NCBI RefSeq assembly: GCF_905250085.1
Contig: NZ_CAJNOB010000034.1
Coordinates: forward strand, 1-64,000
Direction: 5' to 3'
Length of the DNA stretch: 64,000 bases
From: Candidatus Methylacidithermus pantelleriae
GTDB lineage: Bacteria; Verrucomicrobiota; Verrucomicrobiia; Methylacidiphilales; Methylacidiphilaceae
The position numbers and the translations under genes are program-made. This document shows, in pieces, positions 43,574 through 53,173 of this stretch. How positions within the stretch are numbered: the stretch's first letter is position 1; each line of letters begins with the position of its first letter. The notes under the pieces are model-generated. The model had not been told where the DNA came from. It searched no databases and saw nothing but the letters and a program-made list of their open reading frames with translations.

Positions 43574-44843
43574 GAAAGACTCTCTTCCCCTACTGCACCA
43601 TATTTGATCCAACACTCGTACGGCCCTACTTTCGTTAGGCTGGTTTTTTCTAAAAAAGCGACCATACAAAAGGAAGCTTCCTTTGCCGAAAGCATATCCT
43701 TGCGATCGTTTCCTTCTGGAAAGTTTTCGCAAAAAAAGATTGGTTCTCCCCATGCTCGGGCCCGCTATCACATTCTCTCGCTAGGGCTCCCCGAGACCAA
43801 GTCCCTTTTTCTTAAGCGAGTCGGGCTCTTCTCTTGTTAAGAGACACTTCTCTTCCCCACCATTAGGAAAAAAGCCCGACGCTTGAGGTTTTCCCACCGG
43901 GTTTAAGCCCGGGGATTGTTGATGGCTGCTCCGCGCTTTTGGGACGATTGTCCCGGAGCGAGCTTGCGTGGGCATCAATATGGGCCCACCAGCACGTGAA
44001 TCTCACGTTCCATACATTGCGGGGTGCTTGACCCGCAAGAAGGCGGTGGCAGAGGAAGGCCTATACCTCCCGTAACGGGTAACCACTAGCCATCCTTCCC
44101 AGTGGGACCAGGGCTCTGGGTCTTCGGAGTCTGCGGCGCCGACTCGTACAGCCGGTCCCCTCTTAGCGGAAGAACCGAAACTGGACAGCCACCAGGCAGA
44201 TTGCCCAAAGAAGCTCGCTCCCTCTTAAAGAGGGTCAGCGGTATCGTCTGTGCGCTCTTCGCGCCAACGTATCAGGTTTGTGGGGTCTACGGAGGGCGAC
44301 GGCATCCGCCCATGCCCTTTGGGTTTTGGATGGATTGCTTGAGGACGGCCAAGGGGCGCTCCTGCTCCTGGGTTTCGAAGGAAGTCTCTCCTCCAAATCC
44401 GGGCCGGAGCCTACGGAGCCAGGCAAACTTCTGGCGGAGGATGGGAGACAATCGCAAAAACCGGCGGATGTCAATGGTGCGTATGGAGGAAAACCCATGG
44501 AGGCACAAAATCGAGGAACACCTCGATGTGAGGACGACCGTCCGTGGGGTAAAGGCCACCCTCGCAAGGAGTGATCTCCAAGGACTCCAGCCACAGCCAA
44601 AACCAGCACCCGGCCCCGAGCTTCATTTTCCGGGGGCCAGAAGTGGCGGTCCTCGCAAAAAAGGGCACAAGGTTGAGCCTGGTCTTTATGCGCGTCATAA
44701 GGCCACGCGAGTAGATTGTGCTCATCGTGGTGGATGATGGGGCCAGATGACCGCATATCTTTCGGGCGAAAAGAGCGGATTTGCGACGACCCGTTTTGGG
44801 TGAGACTTGCGGAGCCAAGCAAGCGTGCCACAATCCACCATAC
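43574..44843. other. Gene-poor stretch before tRNA-Leu
   Basis: About 1.27 kb with overlapping open frames but no recognisable protein. One frame on the complement around 44290-44400 (PLAVLKQSIQNPKGMG) resembles PLAVLQRSVDNQKPL in the complement near 57380-57460. This hints that both are remnants of one repeated element. Confidence 0.45.
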
Positions 44844-44924
44844 GGGCTCGTGGCGGAATGGCAGACGCGCTGGACTTAGGATCCAGTCCCGCACGGGGTC
44901 CGGGTTCAAGTCCCGGCGAGCCCA
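44844..44924 (+). tRNA. tRNA-Leu (anticodon TAG)
   Basis: A complete class II cloverleaf: acceptor arms GGGCTCG and CGAGCCC, anticodon stem-loop CTGGA-CTTAGGA-TCCAG with anticodon TAG, a long variable arm, and a T arm CCGGG-TTCAAGT-CCCGG. Discriminator A. The CCA end is not encoded. Confidence 0.97.
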
Positions 44925-45461
44925 AAAGAAGTTCTTCTGGGATTAGCCCACCCGTAGAGGACTCAAACCAAAGGGCCATCGCCACCTTGCTCCAACTCCT
45001 TCGATCCGGCGATCGAGCTTTTGATCCAACCGGGTTGGGTTTTCCTACCCCGAGGAGACTAGCCTGCGGTGGCACAGGAGGAGGTCGTCTTCGTGTGCGA
45101 ATAAAGAGCTTGGTGCGCATGACCGGTCAACCCCACTTGATGTCCGGGCTTGCGAGGCAAAAACGAGGAAAACTTTTTGGAAGCCTTCTAGCAGGAGGTG
45201 GTTTGCGTCGTGCCACTGCCTCCGGGGGTTGGCTAGCTCGCTTCCCATGAGCCTTTATGGATACGAAGTCGTAGACAGGTGGTCAGACGTCAGTTCCCAC
45301 TCGCTTTTTTGCCCATTTTTCTTTTCTAATGCCGAAGCAAACAAAACAAGGGTAGCTTTTGCTTTTCCGCGGAAACGCCCCTGGAAACACAATCCTTTTG
45401 ATCTTTTCGTCACGCGAGTTACGCAAAAGGCAACAAACAGTTCTCGTAAGGCCTAGAAAGG
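44925..45461. other. Intergenic stretch after tRNA-Leu
   Basis: About 540 bp with no supportable gene or clear RNA structure beyond the tRNA. Confidence 0.4.
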
Positions 45462-46623
45462 CTAACCGGTGGAGCGGAAGACCAACCAAGCCCCTACCAG
45501 AAGTGTTGCTCCCAGGAGGAATGGTATCGACAACCGGTGAAAATCCCCCACCACTCCTTTGTCTTGGGCCAGCCGTAAAGCGATGAGGTTAGCAAGCGAT
45601 CCGGTCATCCATCCGTATCCCCCGACATTAACCCCGGCTACCAGTGCACGAAGATCGTGCACGTGATTCTGCAAGAGGATCGCAGCCGGCACGTTGCTCA
45701 TTACCTGTGAGATGATGACGGCGGCTAGGAACGCTCCTAGACCATGTCCGATCGGTAGATTGGCAAGCAGGCGTCCAAGCCACGACAGAGCGACTACCTG
45801 CCGTAGGACAACGAACATAAGCCCGATCGTCGCCAATAGGGCCCAGTCGACTTCGGCCAGCAATCGAGGCCTTGCTATGAGGAAAATCGCGACGACGATG
45901 GCCAGGGCGGGAAGTTCTCGGTGAATTTCCAGGGCGCCAACGACACCAGCAAATAGGGCAACTGAAAGCGCTAGGAGCCGGTGGTCAGGCTCAGTAAGCT
46001 GGGGCGGTTCTTCGTGCAATGGCACCGGTTGAGCAGGAAAGAGGAACCAAGGTGATACCGAAAAGGAGCCCTCCTGTGAGGGTCACCGGCACCGCCGTCA
46101 GCCCGATAAACCCAGCGAAATCCAGGCCACTCGACTGCCAAAGAAAGAGGTTCTGGGGATTGCCAATCGGGGTTAGCGCTGAGCCCGTATTGACCGCAAG
46201 GGCCTCCAGAGCGACGAGTTGTTTTGTCCGAAGCTGGCCTACTTTTGCCAAGCTTACCGTCAGGGGTACGAGGAGAAAGAGGCTGACATCGTTTGTCAGT
46301 AGAGCTGCGAGGATGGCCGAGAGGAGAACTAGGGCTAGCGCCAGGGAGCAGTGGGAAGAAAAGTGAGCAAGGAGCTTCCGGGCGATTTCCTGCAAAAACC
46401 CGCTACGCTCGATTCCTTTGGTCACCACGAGGAGGCCAGCCAATGCTTCAAGTGTTGGCCAATCGATCAGGCGCAACCAATCCCGTGGGAAGCTCGCTTG
46501 GGCAAAAGCTAAACCAATCGCCAGGACTAGGAGTATCCAAAGAAGTCCGTTGCCCGGCCGCGAAAAGCGCGTCCATAGGTTCCCCTTGTGGGAGTGAGCC
46601 GACTGGATCTCGGGTCTTTTCAC
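45462..46623 (-). pseudogene. ArsB/SLC13-like anion permease split by a frameshift
   Basis: Two overlapping frames together make one membrane permease of the ArsB/CitMHS/SLC13 type. The N-terminal half (46623 down to 45991, 210 residues, GTG start) contains the helix-hairpin motif LTNDVSLFLLVPL and NTGSALTPIGNPQNLFLW. The C-terminal half (46025 down to 45462, 187 residues) contains the matching second hairpin MSNVPAAILLQNH and NVGGYGWMTGSLANLIAL. The reading frame switches within about 45991-46025, next to IARRTAPAY/LHEEPPQLTEPD. The homologous protein is a single chain of about 385-400 residues. This is a single-base indel (decay, sequencing error or programmed shift); two separately made halves are less likely. 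Confidence 0.75.
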
Positions 46624-46913
46624 CTTGCGCCACGCAACTCAAAAGGTTGGTTAGCGTGCTTTCGGTCGTTGCCGTAACTAGCGTGGGGTGTAGGTAGCGT
46701 GCAGGTTAGTCCGGCAGGGTTCATCTCCCAAGCGTCCATCCAGAGAGCTTAAGCAACCTGTTGACACGAAGGTTGCAGGCAAGCGCTCTTTCTTTGGCTG
46801 GCGCTCGGGTTCAAAGAAGATGGGCAGGTGTTACGCAAGCACGGAAAGTAAGGCTCCGCTCCCCAGCTCGTTTGGATGTAGGATCCAAACCCACTGGGCA
46901 AAGGAAGGACAAT
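46624..46913. other. Intergenic stretch upstream of the permease and beside tRNA
   Basis: About 290 bp with no gene. It should hold the promoter of the split permease, but I could not single one out. Confidence 0.35.
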
Positions 46914-46986
46914 TGCGTCCGGCGGGACTCGAACCCGCAACCAAGGGATTATGAGTCCCCTGCTCTGCCTGTTGAGCTACGGACGC
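46914..46986 (-). tRNA. tRNA with CAT anticodon (Met or Ile2)
   Basis: A full cloverleaf on the minus strand: acceptor GCGTCCG/CGGACGC, D arm TAGCTCAACAGGCAGAGCA, anticodon stem-loop GGGGA-CTCATAA-TCCCT with anticodon CAT, T arm GCGGG-TTCGAGT-CCCGC, discriminator A. No CCA encoded. CTCATAA with a G-A-C stem occurs in both elongator tRNA-Met and lysidine-type tRNA-Ile2; I cannot decide between them. Confidence 0.93.
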
Positions 46987-47511
46987 TCAAAAACCACAAA
47001 TGCAGCATTTCCCCAAGCCAATGAGGAGAAAGTCGAGGAAAAAGTTCCTGATTTTCGCCCTTCTCACAACAAGCTAGAACCGAGTTTCCGTCCTTCAAAG
47101 GAAAGCATAAAAAATGTGGCGAGGCCGTTGGTGGTCTTGTTGATGTTGACCGGATTTGCTTGGGGTAATGCGTACCGATCCCGATTGCGAAGGGGGAACC
47201 AGTGGTCAAGAGCGTCCGTCTCCTTTCCAACGGTTGCAAGCTGAGGAACTTTGCTAGGATCCTCCGCCGGCCAGCAAAAAGAACTCGTCCATCGTGCCGG
47301 CCGGAGGGGTTCCAATGGAAACGGATTCGGAAACCGTTTGTTTTCGGTAAGCAAGGAGGGTTGAAACGGGTCTATCCATCCGTCTTGTGGGACGAGGGGA
47401 GCCCAACACACCCAATCCCCCTACGGTCCAGAGACATCCCAGCAGGCGTGCCGGAAGGGCCAGGCGGTTTTTGAGCAAGTAAGGGACGTCTTTTCTTCTT
47501 TCTTCTGGCTT
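46987..47511. other. Intergenic stretch between tRNA and DUF4412-like gene
   Basis: About 525 bp; open frames on both strands lack motifs. Nothing recognisable. Confidence 0.4.
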
Positions 47512-48396
47512 TTGGCTTGCTCGTTTGAGGTAAAGGGGCTAAAAGGGGAAAAAATCGGGTTTTGCATTTTGAGTTTCTTCTTTCCAACCCGGGTCTGGGG
47601 AGCGCTTCTGGCGAGCCTGATCGTAGGGAGTCACTGGGTGCTAGCGAGCTTTGGCGAAACGGGTCTTTATTGGGAGACCCGGACCACGCAAGAGCAAGCC
47701 GGAAGGGCGGGTGAGCCGGGTGCGGTAACGAAACACTTTTTTGTCCCAAAAAAGATTCGGATAGAACGGCAAGGGTCTATTATCATTCTGCGTGGGGACC
47801 GCCGGACACTCTATGAGCTCCATCCTTCGGAAAAGACCTATACGGAACTTTCCTTTGCCCAGATGGACGCTATGGCGGGCAATACCCGGCTTTCATTTGA
47901 GCGGCTTCGTGCCAAGATGAAAAAGGAGCTAGAGCGTTTACCGGAATCCTCCCGTAAGGTGGTGCAAGAGAGGTGGGAGCGGTACGAGGCACTGGCGGGC
48001 GAGGGAGGCCAGCTATCGGTAAGTTCCCTGGGAGAGCCGAGGCAGATTGCCGGCTATCCTTGCCAAGGCTACGTTGTGCGTAAAGGGACAGTTGAGCTTG
48101 TTAGCGTGTACGCAACCAAGGATGTCGAGCCCTGGAAGAAACTCAAGGGAGATTTTTTTGAGTTCCAAAACGTACTGCGAGCCTGGCATCCGGGGGGATC
48201 ACGAGGGGGCTTATCGGAAGCTCTTGCCCAGATCGATGGCTTCCCTATGGAAACTTCTGTGGCAGGAGTTTTTACGGCCCAGGTGGTTCGGCTCGAAACT
48301 CAAGAGATGGGTTCGGAACTTTTTGAAGTTCCAACCGATTACAAGCTTTCGAAAGAGGGAAGTGGTTCTCCCGTCCCCGGCGGTCCACGGGGTTAA
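47512..48396 (+). CDS. Exported DUF4412-like protein
   Basis: A protein of up to 294 residues from a TTG start. A hydrophobic export segment (RVWGALLASLIVGSHWVLAS) lies at residues 27-46, so the true start may be a later TTG/GTG. After it comes a beta-rich domain with repeated strand pattern (KHFFVPKKIRIERQGSIIIL, then RRTLYELHPSEKTYTELSF), as in DUF4412/outer-membrane-lipoprotein-like proteins. A helical, lysine/arginine-rich middle follows, then a second beta part (GYPCQGYVVRKGTVELVSVY). The role is unknown, probably periplasmic. It converges closely with the L,D-transpeptidase gene; the two overlap by four bases at their 3' ends. Confidence 0.68.
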   Translation: MACSFEVKGLKGEKIGFCILSFFFPTRVWGALLASLIVGSHWVLASFGETGLYWETRTTQEQAGRAGEPGAVTKHFFVPKKIRIERQGSIIILRGDRRTLYELHPSEKTYTELSFAQMDAMAGNTRLSFERLRAKMKKELERLPESSRKVVQERWERYEALAGEGGQLSVSSLGEPRQIAGYPCQGYVVRKGTVELVSVYATKDVEPWKKLKGDFFEFQNVLRAWHPGGSRGGLSEALAQIDGFPMETSVAGVFTAQVVRLETQEMGSELFEVPTDYKLSKEGSGSPVPGGPRG

Positions 48397-49661
48397 TCGG
48401 TTACGTAGACAAGCGTACCCCGTTGTGCGATTCGGTAGAATGCCTGGGCCTTATCGTAGGGTAATCGGATGCAGCCATGGGAGGCGGGGTATCCCGGGAG
48501 GGGCCCTCCGTGGAGCCCCATGGGTCCGCAGTTAAGCCGTAGAAAATGCGGCATCGGCGCGCGGTAGAGCGTGGAGACCCAGCTCTTGTATTTTTGTGTT
48601 ACCACATACTCTCCTTTAGGGGTTTCGTACCCTCTTCGCCCGGTAGAAATGGGAGCTTCAAGAAGGAGGTTTTCGCTATCGTAGAGCCGAGCCCGCTGGG
48701 AGCCCAAAGACACCCAGATCCAATATCTTTGGTCTTCCGGTCGGGGACTTTTCCCTAAAAGAATTTGGAGGAGTGTATTTCGATGCGCCTCGGCGGCAAA
48801 ATCCAGTGCAGTCATGCCGTGGGGTCGAGTTACGCGATCGGGGTCGGCGCCAAAACGTAAAAGAATTTCGGCGGACGATTCACGTCCAACCAGGGTGGCA
48901 AGCATCAGAGCGGTGATCGACCGTTCGTGGTGCAGGTACCAGCTCACGTGTTCTTTGGGATCCGGAAAGCTTTTAAGCCATTGTTCGAGCCCCAAGGTAT
49001 GGTTTGCGAGGGAAACATTGGGATCGGCCCCGTTTTCCAGAAGTGCCTCCAAAACGGCATCTTTCTCTTCTAGGATGGCGCTCATGACGAGGGGTTGCCC
49101 GTATTTTGGCTCCTCTTGGTTCGGATTGGCACCTGCCTGAACAAGCTCGCGCACCATTGCGGGATCGTCCAGCTCTACGGCTAGAGCCAGAGGCGTTCGT
49201 CCCTCTCCATCTAGGCTCTCCAAGGGAGCCCCGGCCTGCAGGAGGATGCGAGCAATCTCGGGATCTCCCCGGGCGACGGCGAGGTGAACCAGAGAGCCTC
49301 CGCCGGAAAGCGGGATACGAGGATTGGCTCCAGCTCCCAAGAGAAATCGTACGATGTCCGCCCTACGCTGGGAGACGGCCGCCACCAGCGCTACGACCCC
49401 GTGCGGATCCGGCTGATCCAGAGAAATGCCAGCTCGCACTGCCTGCTCCAATAGGGGAAGGTCCCCTTGGGAGGCCGCCTCGACCAGCTGGCTCGGTCCA
49501 ATGGGAGCGGTGGATTTCTTTCCCGCTGCCTCCGAAGAACGGACCGGGGTGGCGCGATTCGGTTCCCCCGATGAGCCCAAGCGCGACGGGGTCTTTTGAC
49601 ATCCTTCAAAGAGAAGCAAGCCAGCAAGAACACAGGGGACGATCCGGATCCTCCGCTTCAC
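48393..49661 (-). CDS. Ankyrin-repeat L,D-transpeptidase (YkuD), probable lipoprotein
   Basis: A 422-residue protein from GTG 49661. The N-terminal VKRRIRIVPCVLAGLLLFEGC looks like a lipoprotein signal with Cys21 as acceptor. Residues ~55-305 contain about six ankyrin repeats (for example GGSLVHLAVARGDPEIARIL, then LQAGAPLESLDGEG and RTPLALAVELDDPAMVREL). The C-terminal ~115 residues form a YkuD L,D-transpeptidase domain, with catalytic HGGPLPGYPASHGCIRLP, nucleophile Cys397. These enzymes make 3-3 peptidoglycan cross-links or attach lipoproteins to peptidoglycan. An ATG at 49754 with AAGG upstream would add a 31-residue leader and is the alternative start. Ankyrin plus YkuD in one envelope protein is uncommon. 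Confidence 0.9.
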   Translation of the reverse strand: MKRRIRIVPCVLAGLLLFEGCQKTPSRLGSSGEPNRATPVRSSEAAGKKSTAPIGPSQLVEAASQGDLPLLEQAVRAGISLDQPDPHGVVALVAAVSQRRADIVRFLLGAGANPRIPLSGGGSLVHLAVARGDPEIARILLQAGAPLESLDGEGRTPLALAVELDDPAMVRELVQAGANPNQEEPKYGQPLVMSAILEEKDAVLEALLENGADPNVSLANHTLGLEQWLKSFPDPKEHVSWYLHHERSITALMLATLVGRESSAEILLRFGADPDRVTRPHGMTALDFAAEAHRNTLLQILLGKSPRPEDQRYWIWVSLGSQRARLYDSENLLLEAPISTGRRGYETPKGEYVVTQKYKSWVSTLYRAPMPHFLRLNCGPMGLHGGPLPGYPASHGCIRLPYDKAQAFYRIAQRGTLVYVTD

Positions 49662-49924
49662 GTTGTCACTGGTACGCGTTTCGAGAACCGATCGCAAGAC
49701 AGTTCGTCGCGCTAGTGAGTCAGAATGACACAGTCCTGGGCGCGCAGAATACATGCAGGACCTTGGAAATAAGGAACTTACAGCTAGGCATCCTCCTTGC
49801 AAAGAGGAAGGTAGGAAGAAGTCGGGGAAGCTTTCCGGGAGCATCCCCGGGTCCGTTGGGTGGGCGTTGTGGGAGTTTCCCGGATGGTTGCCCTGGCTTG
49901 GAATGCGAAAGGAGGTGAATGGCG

Positions 49925-50398
49925 ATGAATCATCGAAGATCGGTTGTGTGGGATCCCTTTCGGGAATTGGACGATCTATCTCGCCGAATGTTCAACATGG
50001 TGGAACGGTTTGCGGCACAGCTGGAGCCACCGGCAACCCGCTTCGCTCGTCCTCACTGGGTACCTCCCGTAGACATCACGGAGGATGACGAGGGGTATCT
50101 CATCGTCGTAGACCTTCCAGGTTTGCGACGGGAGGACGTCCGGGTTACGGTGGAAAACCGTACCCTTGTCGTGGAGGGCAACCGCAAGCCGCTTGGGGAA
50201 GAAAGCCGTAAAGGCCTGAAAGTTCACAGGGAGGAAAGAGCGATGGGACACTTCTCCCGAAGCTTCGTGCTGCCCGAGGATGCGGACGAGGCCAAAGTAA
50301 CGGCTGAAATGAAGGAGGGTCTTTTGTGCATCCGCATCCCCAAGGCCGAAGCGGCAAAACCCAAGGAGATTGAAGTCCGCGAGGTCAAAGAAGCATAG
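49925..50398 (+). CDS. Hsp20-family small heat-shock protein
   Basis: A 157-residue alpha-crystallin-type chaperone. The N-terminal WDPFRELDDLSRRMFNM is typical. The alpha-crystallin domain runs from about PPVDITEDDEGYLIVVDLPG to GLLCIRIPK, with the closing GxL/RxxxLP-like GHFSRSFVLPED and the C-terminal IPKAEA tail. An exceptionally good Shine-Dalgarno sequence (AAAGGAGGTGA) precedes it; spacing favours the ATG at 49925 over the ATG at 49919. It binds unfolded proteins until DnaK/DnaJ/GrpE can refold them. It converges with ileS through a perfect inverted repeat. Confidence 0.95.
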   Translation: MNHRRSVVWDPFRELDDLSRRMFNMVERFAAQLEPPATRFARPHWVPPVDITEDDEGYLIVVDLPGLRREDVRVTVENRTLVVEGNRKPLGEESRKGLKVHREERAMGHFSRSFVLPEDADEAKVTAEMKEGLLCIRIPKAEAAKPKEIEVREVKEA

Positions 50399-50410
50399 GG
50401 GAGAGAGATC

Positions 50411-50455
50411 GGCGAGCTTTTCCCCGCTCCATTATGACCCGGGGAAAAGCTCGCC
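50411..50455. terminator. Perfect 16-bp inverted repeat between hsp20 and ileS
   Basis: GGCGAGCTTTTCCCCG (50411-50426) is exactly complementary to 50440-50455, with a 13-base loop. The right arm is inside the last codons of ileS (GELFPG). There is no U tract on either side, so it may end transcription from both directions poorly, or instead act as an mRNA 3' stabiliser. It most likely serves as a shared convergent terminator. Confidence 0.7.
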
Positions 50456-53131
50456 AATGACTCGGGCGCAGCGAGGGCAAAGTTCTGGATGGGTGGTCCC
50501 AAACTCTGGGTCGTGCCTCCAACAGCGAGGGCAGCGGGGGGCAGGGGCTTTTTGAACCGTAATTTGCTGAGGTGCGCCGCGCACGATCTCGACGCGGGAA
50601 ACGATACACACTTCTGCAAGAAGTTTTTCGTCCTCCTTTGAAAAATGGGGTGTTTGGATCCACACCCATGCTTCCAGGCTTTTGCCAATCTCTTTCGCTT
50701 TCCGAGCCTTTTCCAGTTCCCGGTTTACGTCGCTTCTAAGTTGGAGGATCTGATTCCACCGTTGGATCTCTTGCGAATCGAGCTCGTACCTTGGGGTAGG
50801 TTCGGGAAAAGGTTCCAGGTGAACGGAGAGGGGACGCCCAAGGGCTTCCCAGCTTTCCTCGGCCGTAAAAGGAACCAGGGGTGCGAGCAGCCGAATTAAG
50901 GCGTCAGCCGTTTGATAAAGCACGGTTTGGGCAGACCGGCGGGTCGGCCAGCGTCTCCCATCGCAATAGAGCCGGTCCTTGAGCACATCAATATAGAAGG
51001 AAGAAAGATCCACGGCACAGTAGCGATTGATGGCTTGAAACACACGATGAAATTCAAACCGCCGATAGGCTTCTCGCGTCGTACGCACAAGCTCGTTCAA
51101 ACGAAAACGCATGAACCGGTCCAATGCGCACAATTGCTCCGTGGGACACGCATCCGAAAAAGGATCAAAATCGCTAAGATTCCCCAAAACGATTCGTAAT
51201 GTATTCCGGAGATTCCGATAACTTTCCGCCACCCGAGTAAAAATTTCTTTCGAAAAGGGTACATCTCCGCGGTAATCCTCGCTGGCGACCCACAAACGGA
51301 GAACATCCGCTCCATATTCGGCGATGTAATCCATCATGGGTCTTGCTCCCAGAGATTTGGAGAGTTTCCGGCCATCCAGATCCACGACAAACCCGTTGGT
51401 AAGGACCATCCGATAGGGAGGCTCTCCCCGGGTAGCTACGGATAACAAGAGGGAAGATTGAAACCACCCTCGGTGTTGGTCGGTCCCCTCAAGATAGAGG
51501 TCAGCAGGGAACTCTCCCCTCCGTACAAGAACGGCCGCGTGACTCGCCCCAGAGTCGATCCAAACGTCCAGTGTGTCTGCACCCTTGCGCCAGTCCGGAG
51601 GAAGGCCCAGGACCTGGCGAAGAGTTGGTTCGTCCCATTCAAACCAGAAGTTAGTTCCCTCCTTTGCCACAAGTTCGGCCACTTTATAGATAAGAGAGGC
51701 CTCAAGGACAGGGGTGCCGTCGGGTTGATAAAACACCGGAATGGGGACCCCCCAAACTCGTTGACGGGAAATACACCAGTCTTGCCGGCTTTGGACGCTG
51801 GATCGGATCCGATCCTTGCCCCAACTGGGAATCCACTGGACAGTTTCAATTGCCTCCAGGGCTTCTTGGCGAAACTTTTCTACTGCGATAAACCATTGGG
51901 GTACGGCACGAAAAACAATCGGCGTCCCCGAACGCCAGCAGTGAGGATAGTCGTGCACATAAGGGGAGCTTGCCCAAAGGGCCCCGCGCTCCTGTAAAAG
52001 GGACTCGATGTGCGGATTGGCCTCAAATACATATAACCCCTGGAGTCCTGGGACTCCGCAGTCCGAAGTAAATCGTCCCTCATCATCCACGGGGCAAAGA
52101 AGGGGCAACCCGGCTTCCTTGCCAAGGAGGTAGTCCTCAAAACCATGGCCGGGAGCAATGTGAACCAGTCCGGTTCCGCTTTCTGCCGTGACAAAATCGG
52201 CTGTATACACCCTCCCTTTCCGATCCAGGAAAGGATGATGGTATTCCAATGAAACGAGATCTTGAGGCTCAAGCCAGCGTTCCGGAGGGACTCCTTCTAG
52301 ACCCGGGACCCATGCAACGCGGCTGGTGGCCACGATGACCCACTTGTGGCCTTTCCGGTAGAGCCCGTACTGGAGCCGCGGGCTTGCGGCGATGGCAACG
52401 TTGGCTGGCAAGGTCCAGGGGGTGGTGGTCCATATGAGAAGGTGGGTCTCTGGGGGAAGTCCCTTTGTTCGAGTCGAAGCTTCGGTCAAGGGAAAAGAGA
52501 CAAAAACCGCAGGATCCGTACGAGGTCGGTACTCGATTTCTGCCTCTGCCAGTGCGGTTCGACACCCCGTACTCCAGTACACGGGTCGCAATGCTCGGTA
52601 CACAAGCCCCTTTTCTACAAGAACCCCGAACAGCCTGAGGATAGCCGCTTCGTATGCAGGATCCATCGTGAAATAGGGGTTTGTCCAGGCCCCGAGGACT
52701 CCGAGGCGTTCAAATTCCTCCCGCTGGATTTCGATGTATTTCCGCGCATAGGCCTTGCACCGTTCCCGGATCTGGATAGGGGAAGTTTGCGCCTGCTCCG
52801 GAAATACTTCTTGAATCACTTTGTATTCGATCGGTAGCCCGTGGCAGTCCCAACCGGGAATGTAGGGACACAGATACCCCTCCATGGTTTTGGATCGAAT
52901 GACAAAGTCTTTCAGCGTCTTGTTTAATGCATGTCCCATATGGGCATGACCGTTGGCAAATGGGGGACCATCGTGAAGAACAAAGCGCGGGCATCCGCGT
53001 CGTGCCTCTAAGATTCGCTCATATAAGCCGATTTCCTTCCATTTGCGAAGGATCTGGGGTTCCCGTTTGGGAAGATCCGCCTTCATTGGAAAGGCGGTTT
53101 GGGGGAGAAGAATCGTTCCTTTGTAGTCCAT
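50432..53131 (-). CDS. ileS: Isoleucyl-tRNA synthetase
   Basis: An 899-residue class I synthetase. The HIGH-equivalent is FANGHAHMGHALNKTLKDF, the KMSKS-equivalent is GRKLSKSLGARP, and the editing domain lies in the middle. The C-terminal zinc finger (CPRCWRHDPEFG, then CPRCARVIGEL) is intact. The ATG at 53131 (MDYKGTILLPQTAFPMKADL) fits homologues; the frame runs three codons further to a TTG. Its 3' codons form one arm of the hairpin shared with hsp20. It follows pheS on the same strand. Confidence 0.97.
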   Translation of the reverse strand: MDYKGTILLPQTAFPMKADLPKREPQILRKWKEIGLYERILEARRGCPRFVLHDGPPFANGHAHMGHALNKTLKDFVIRSKTMEGYLCPYIPGWDCHGLPIEYKVIQEVFPEQAQTSPIQIRERCKAYARKYIEIQREEFERLGVLGAWTNPYFTMDPAYEAAILRLFGVLVEKGLVYRALRPVYWSTGCRTALAEAEIEYRPRTDPAVFVSFPLTEASTRTKGLPPETHLLIWTTTPWTLPANVAIAASPRLQYGLYRKGHKWVIVATSRVAWVPGLEGVPPERWLEPQDLVSLEYHHPFLDRKGRVYTADFVTAESGTGLVHIAPGHGFEDYLLGKEAGLPLLCPVDDEGRFTSDCGVPGLQGLYVFEANPHIESLLQERGALWASSPYVHDYPHCWRSGTPIVFRAVPQWFIAVEKFRQEALEAIETVQWIPSWGKDRIRSSVQSRQDWCISRQRVWGVPIPVFYQPDGTPVLEASLIYKVAELVAKEGTNFWFEWDEPTLRQVLGLPPDWRKGADTLDVWIDSGASHAAVLVRRGEFPADLYLEGTDQHRGWFQSSLLLSVATRGEPPYRMVLTNGFVVDLDGRKLSKSLGARPMMDYIAEYGADVLRLWVASEDYRGDVPFSKEIFTRVAESYRNLRNTLRIVLGNLSDFDPFSDACPTEQLCALDRFMRFRLNELVRTTREAYRRFEFHRVFQAINRYCAVDLSSFYIDVLKDRLYCDGRRWPTRRSAQTVLYQTADALIRLLAPLVPFTAEESWEALGRPLSVHLEPFPEPTPRYELDSQEIQRWNQILQLRSDVNRELEKARKAKEIGKSLEAWVWIQTPHFSKEDEKLLAEVCIVSRVEIVRGAPQQITVQKAPAPRCPRCWRHDPEFGTTHPELCPRCARVIGELFPGS

Positions 53132-53173
53132 AGTCGACAAACCGGTGGCGCTTTCAAGGAAGACCCCTCTCCT

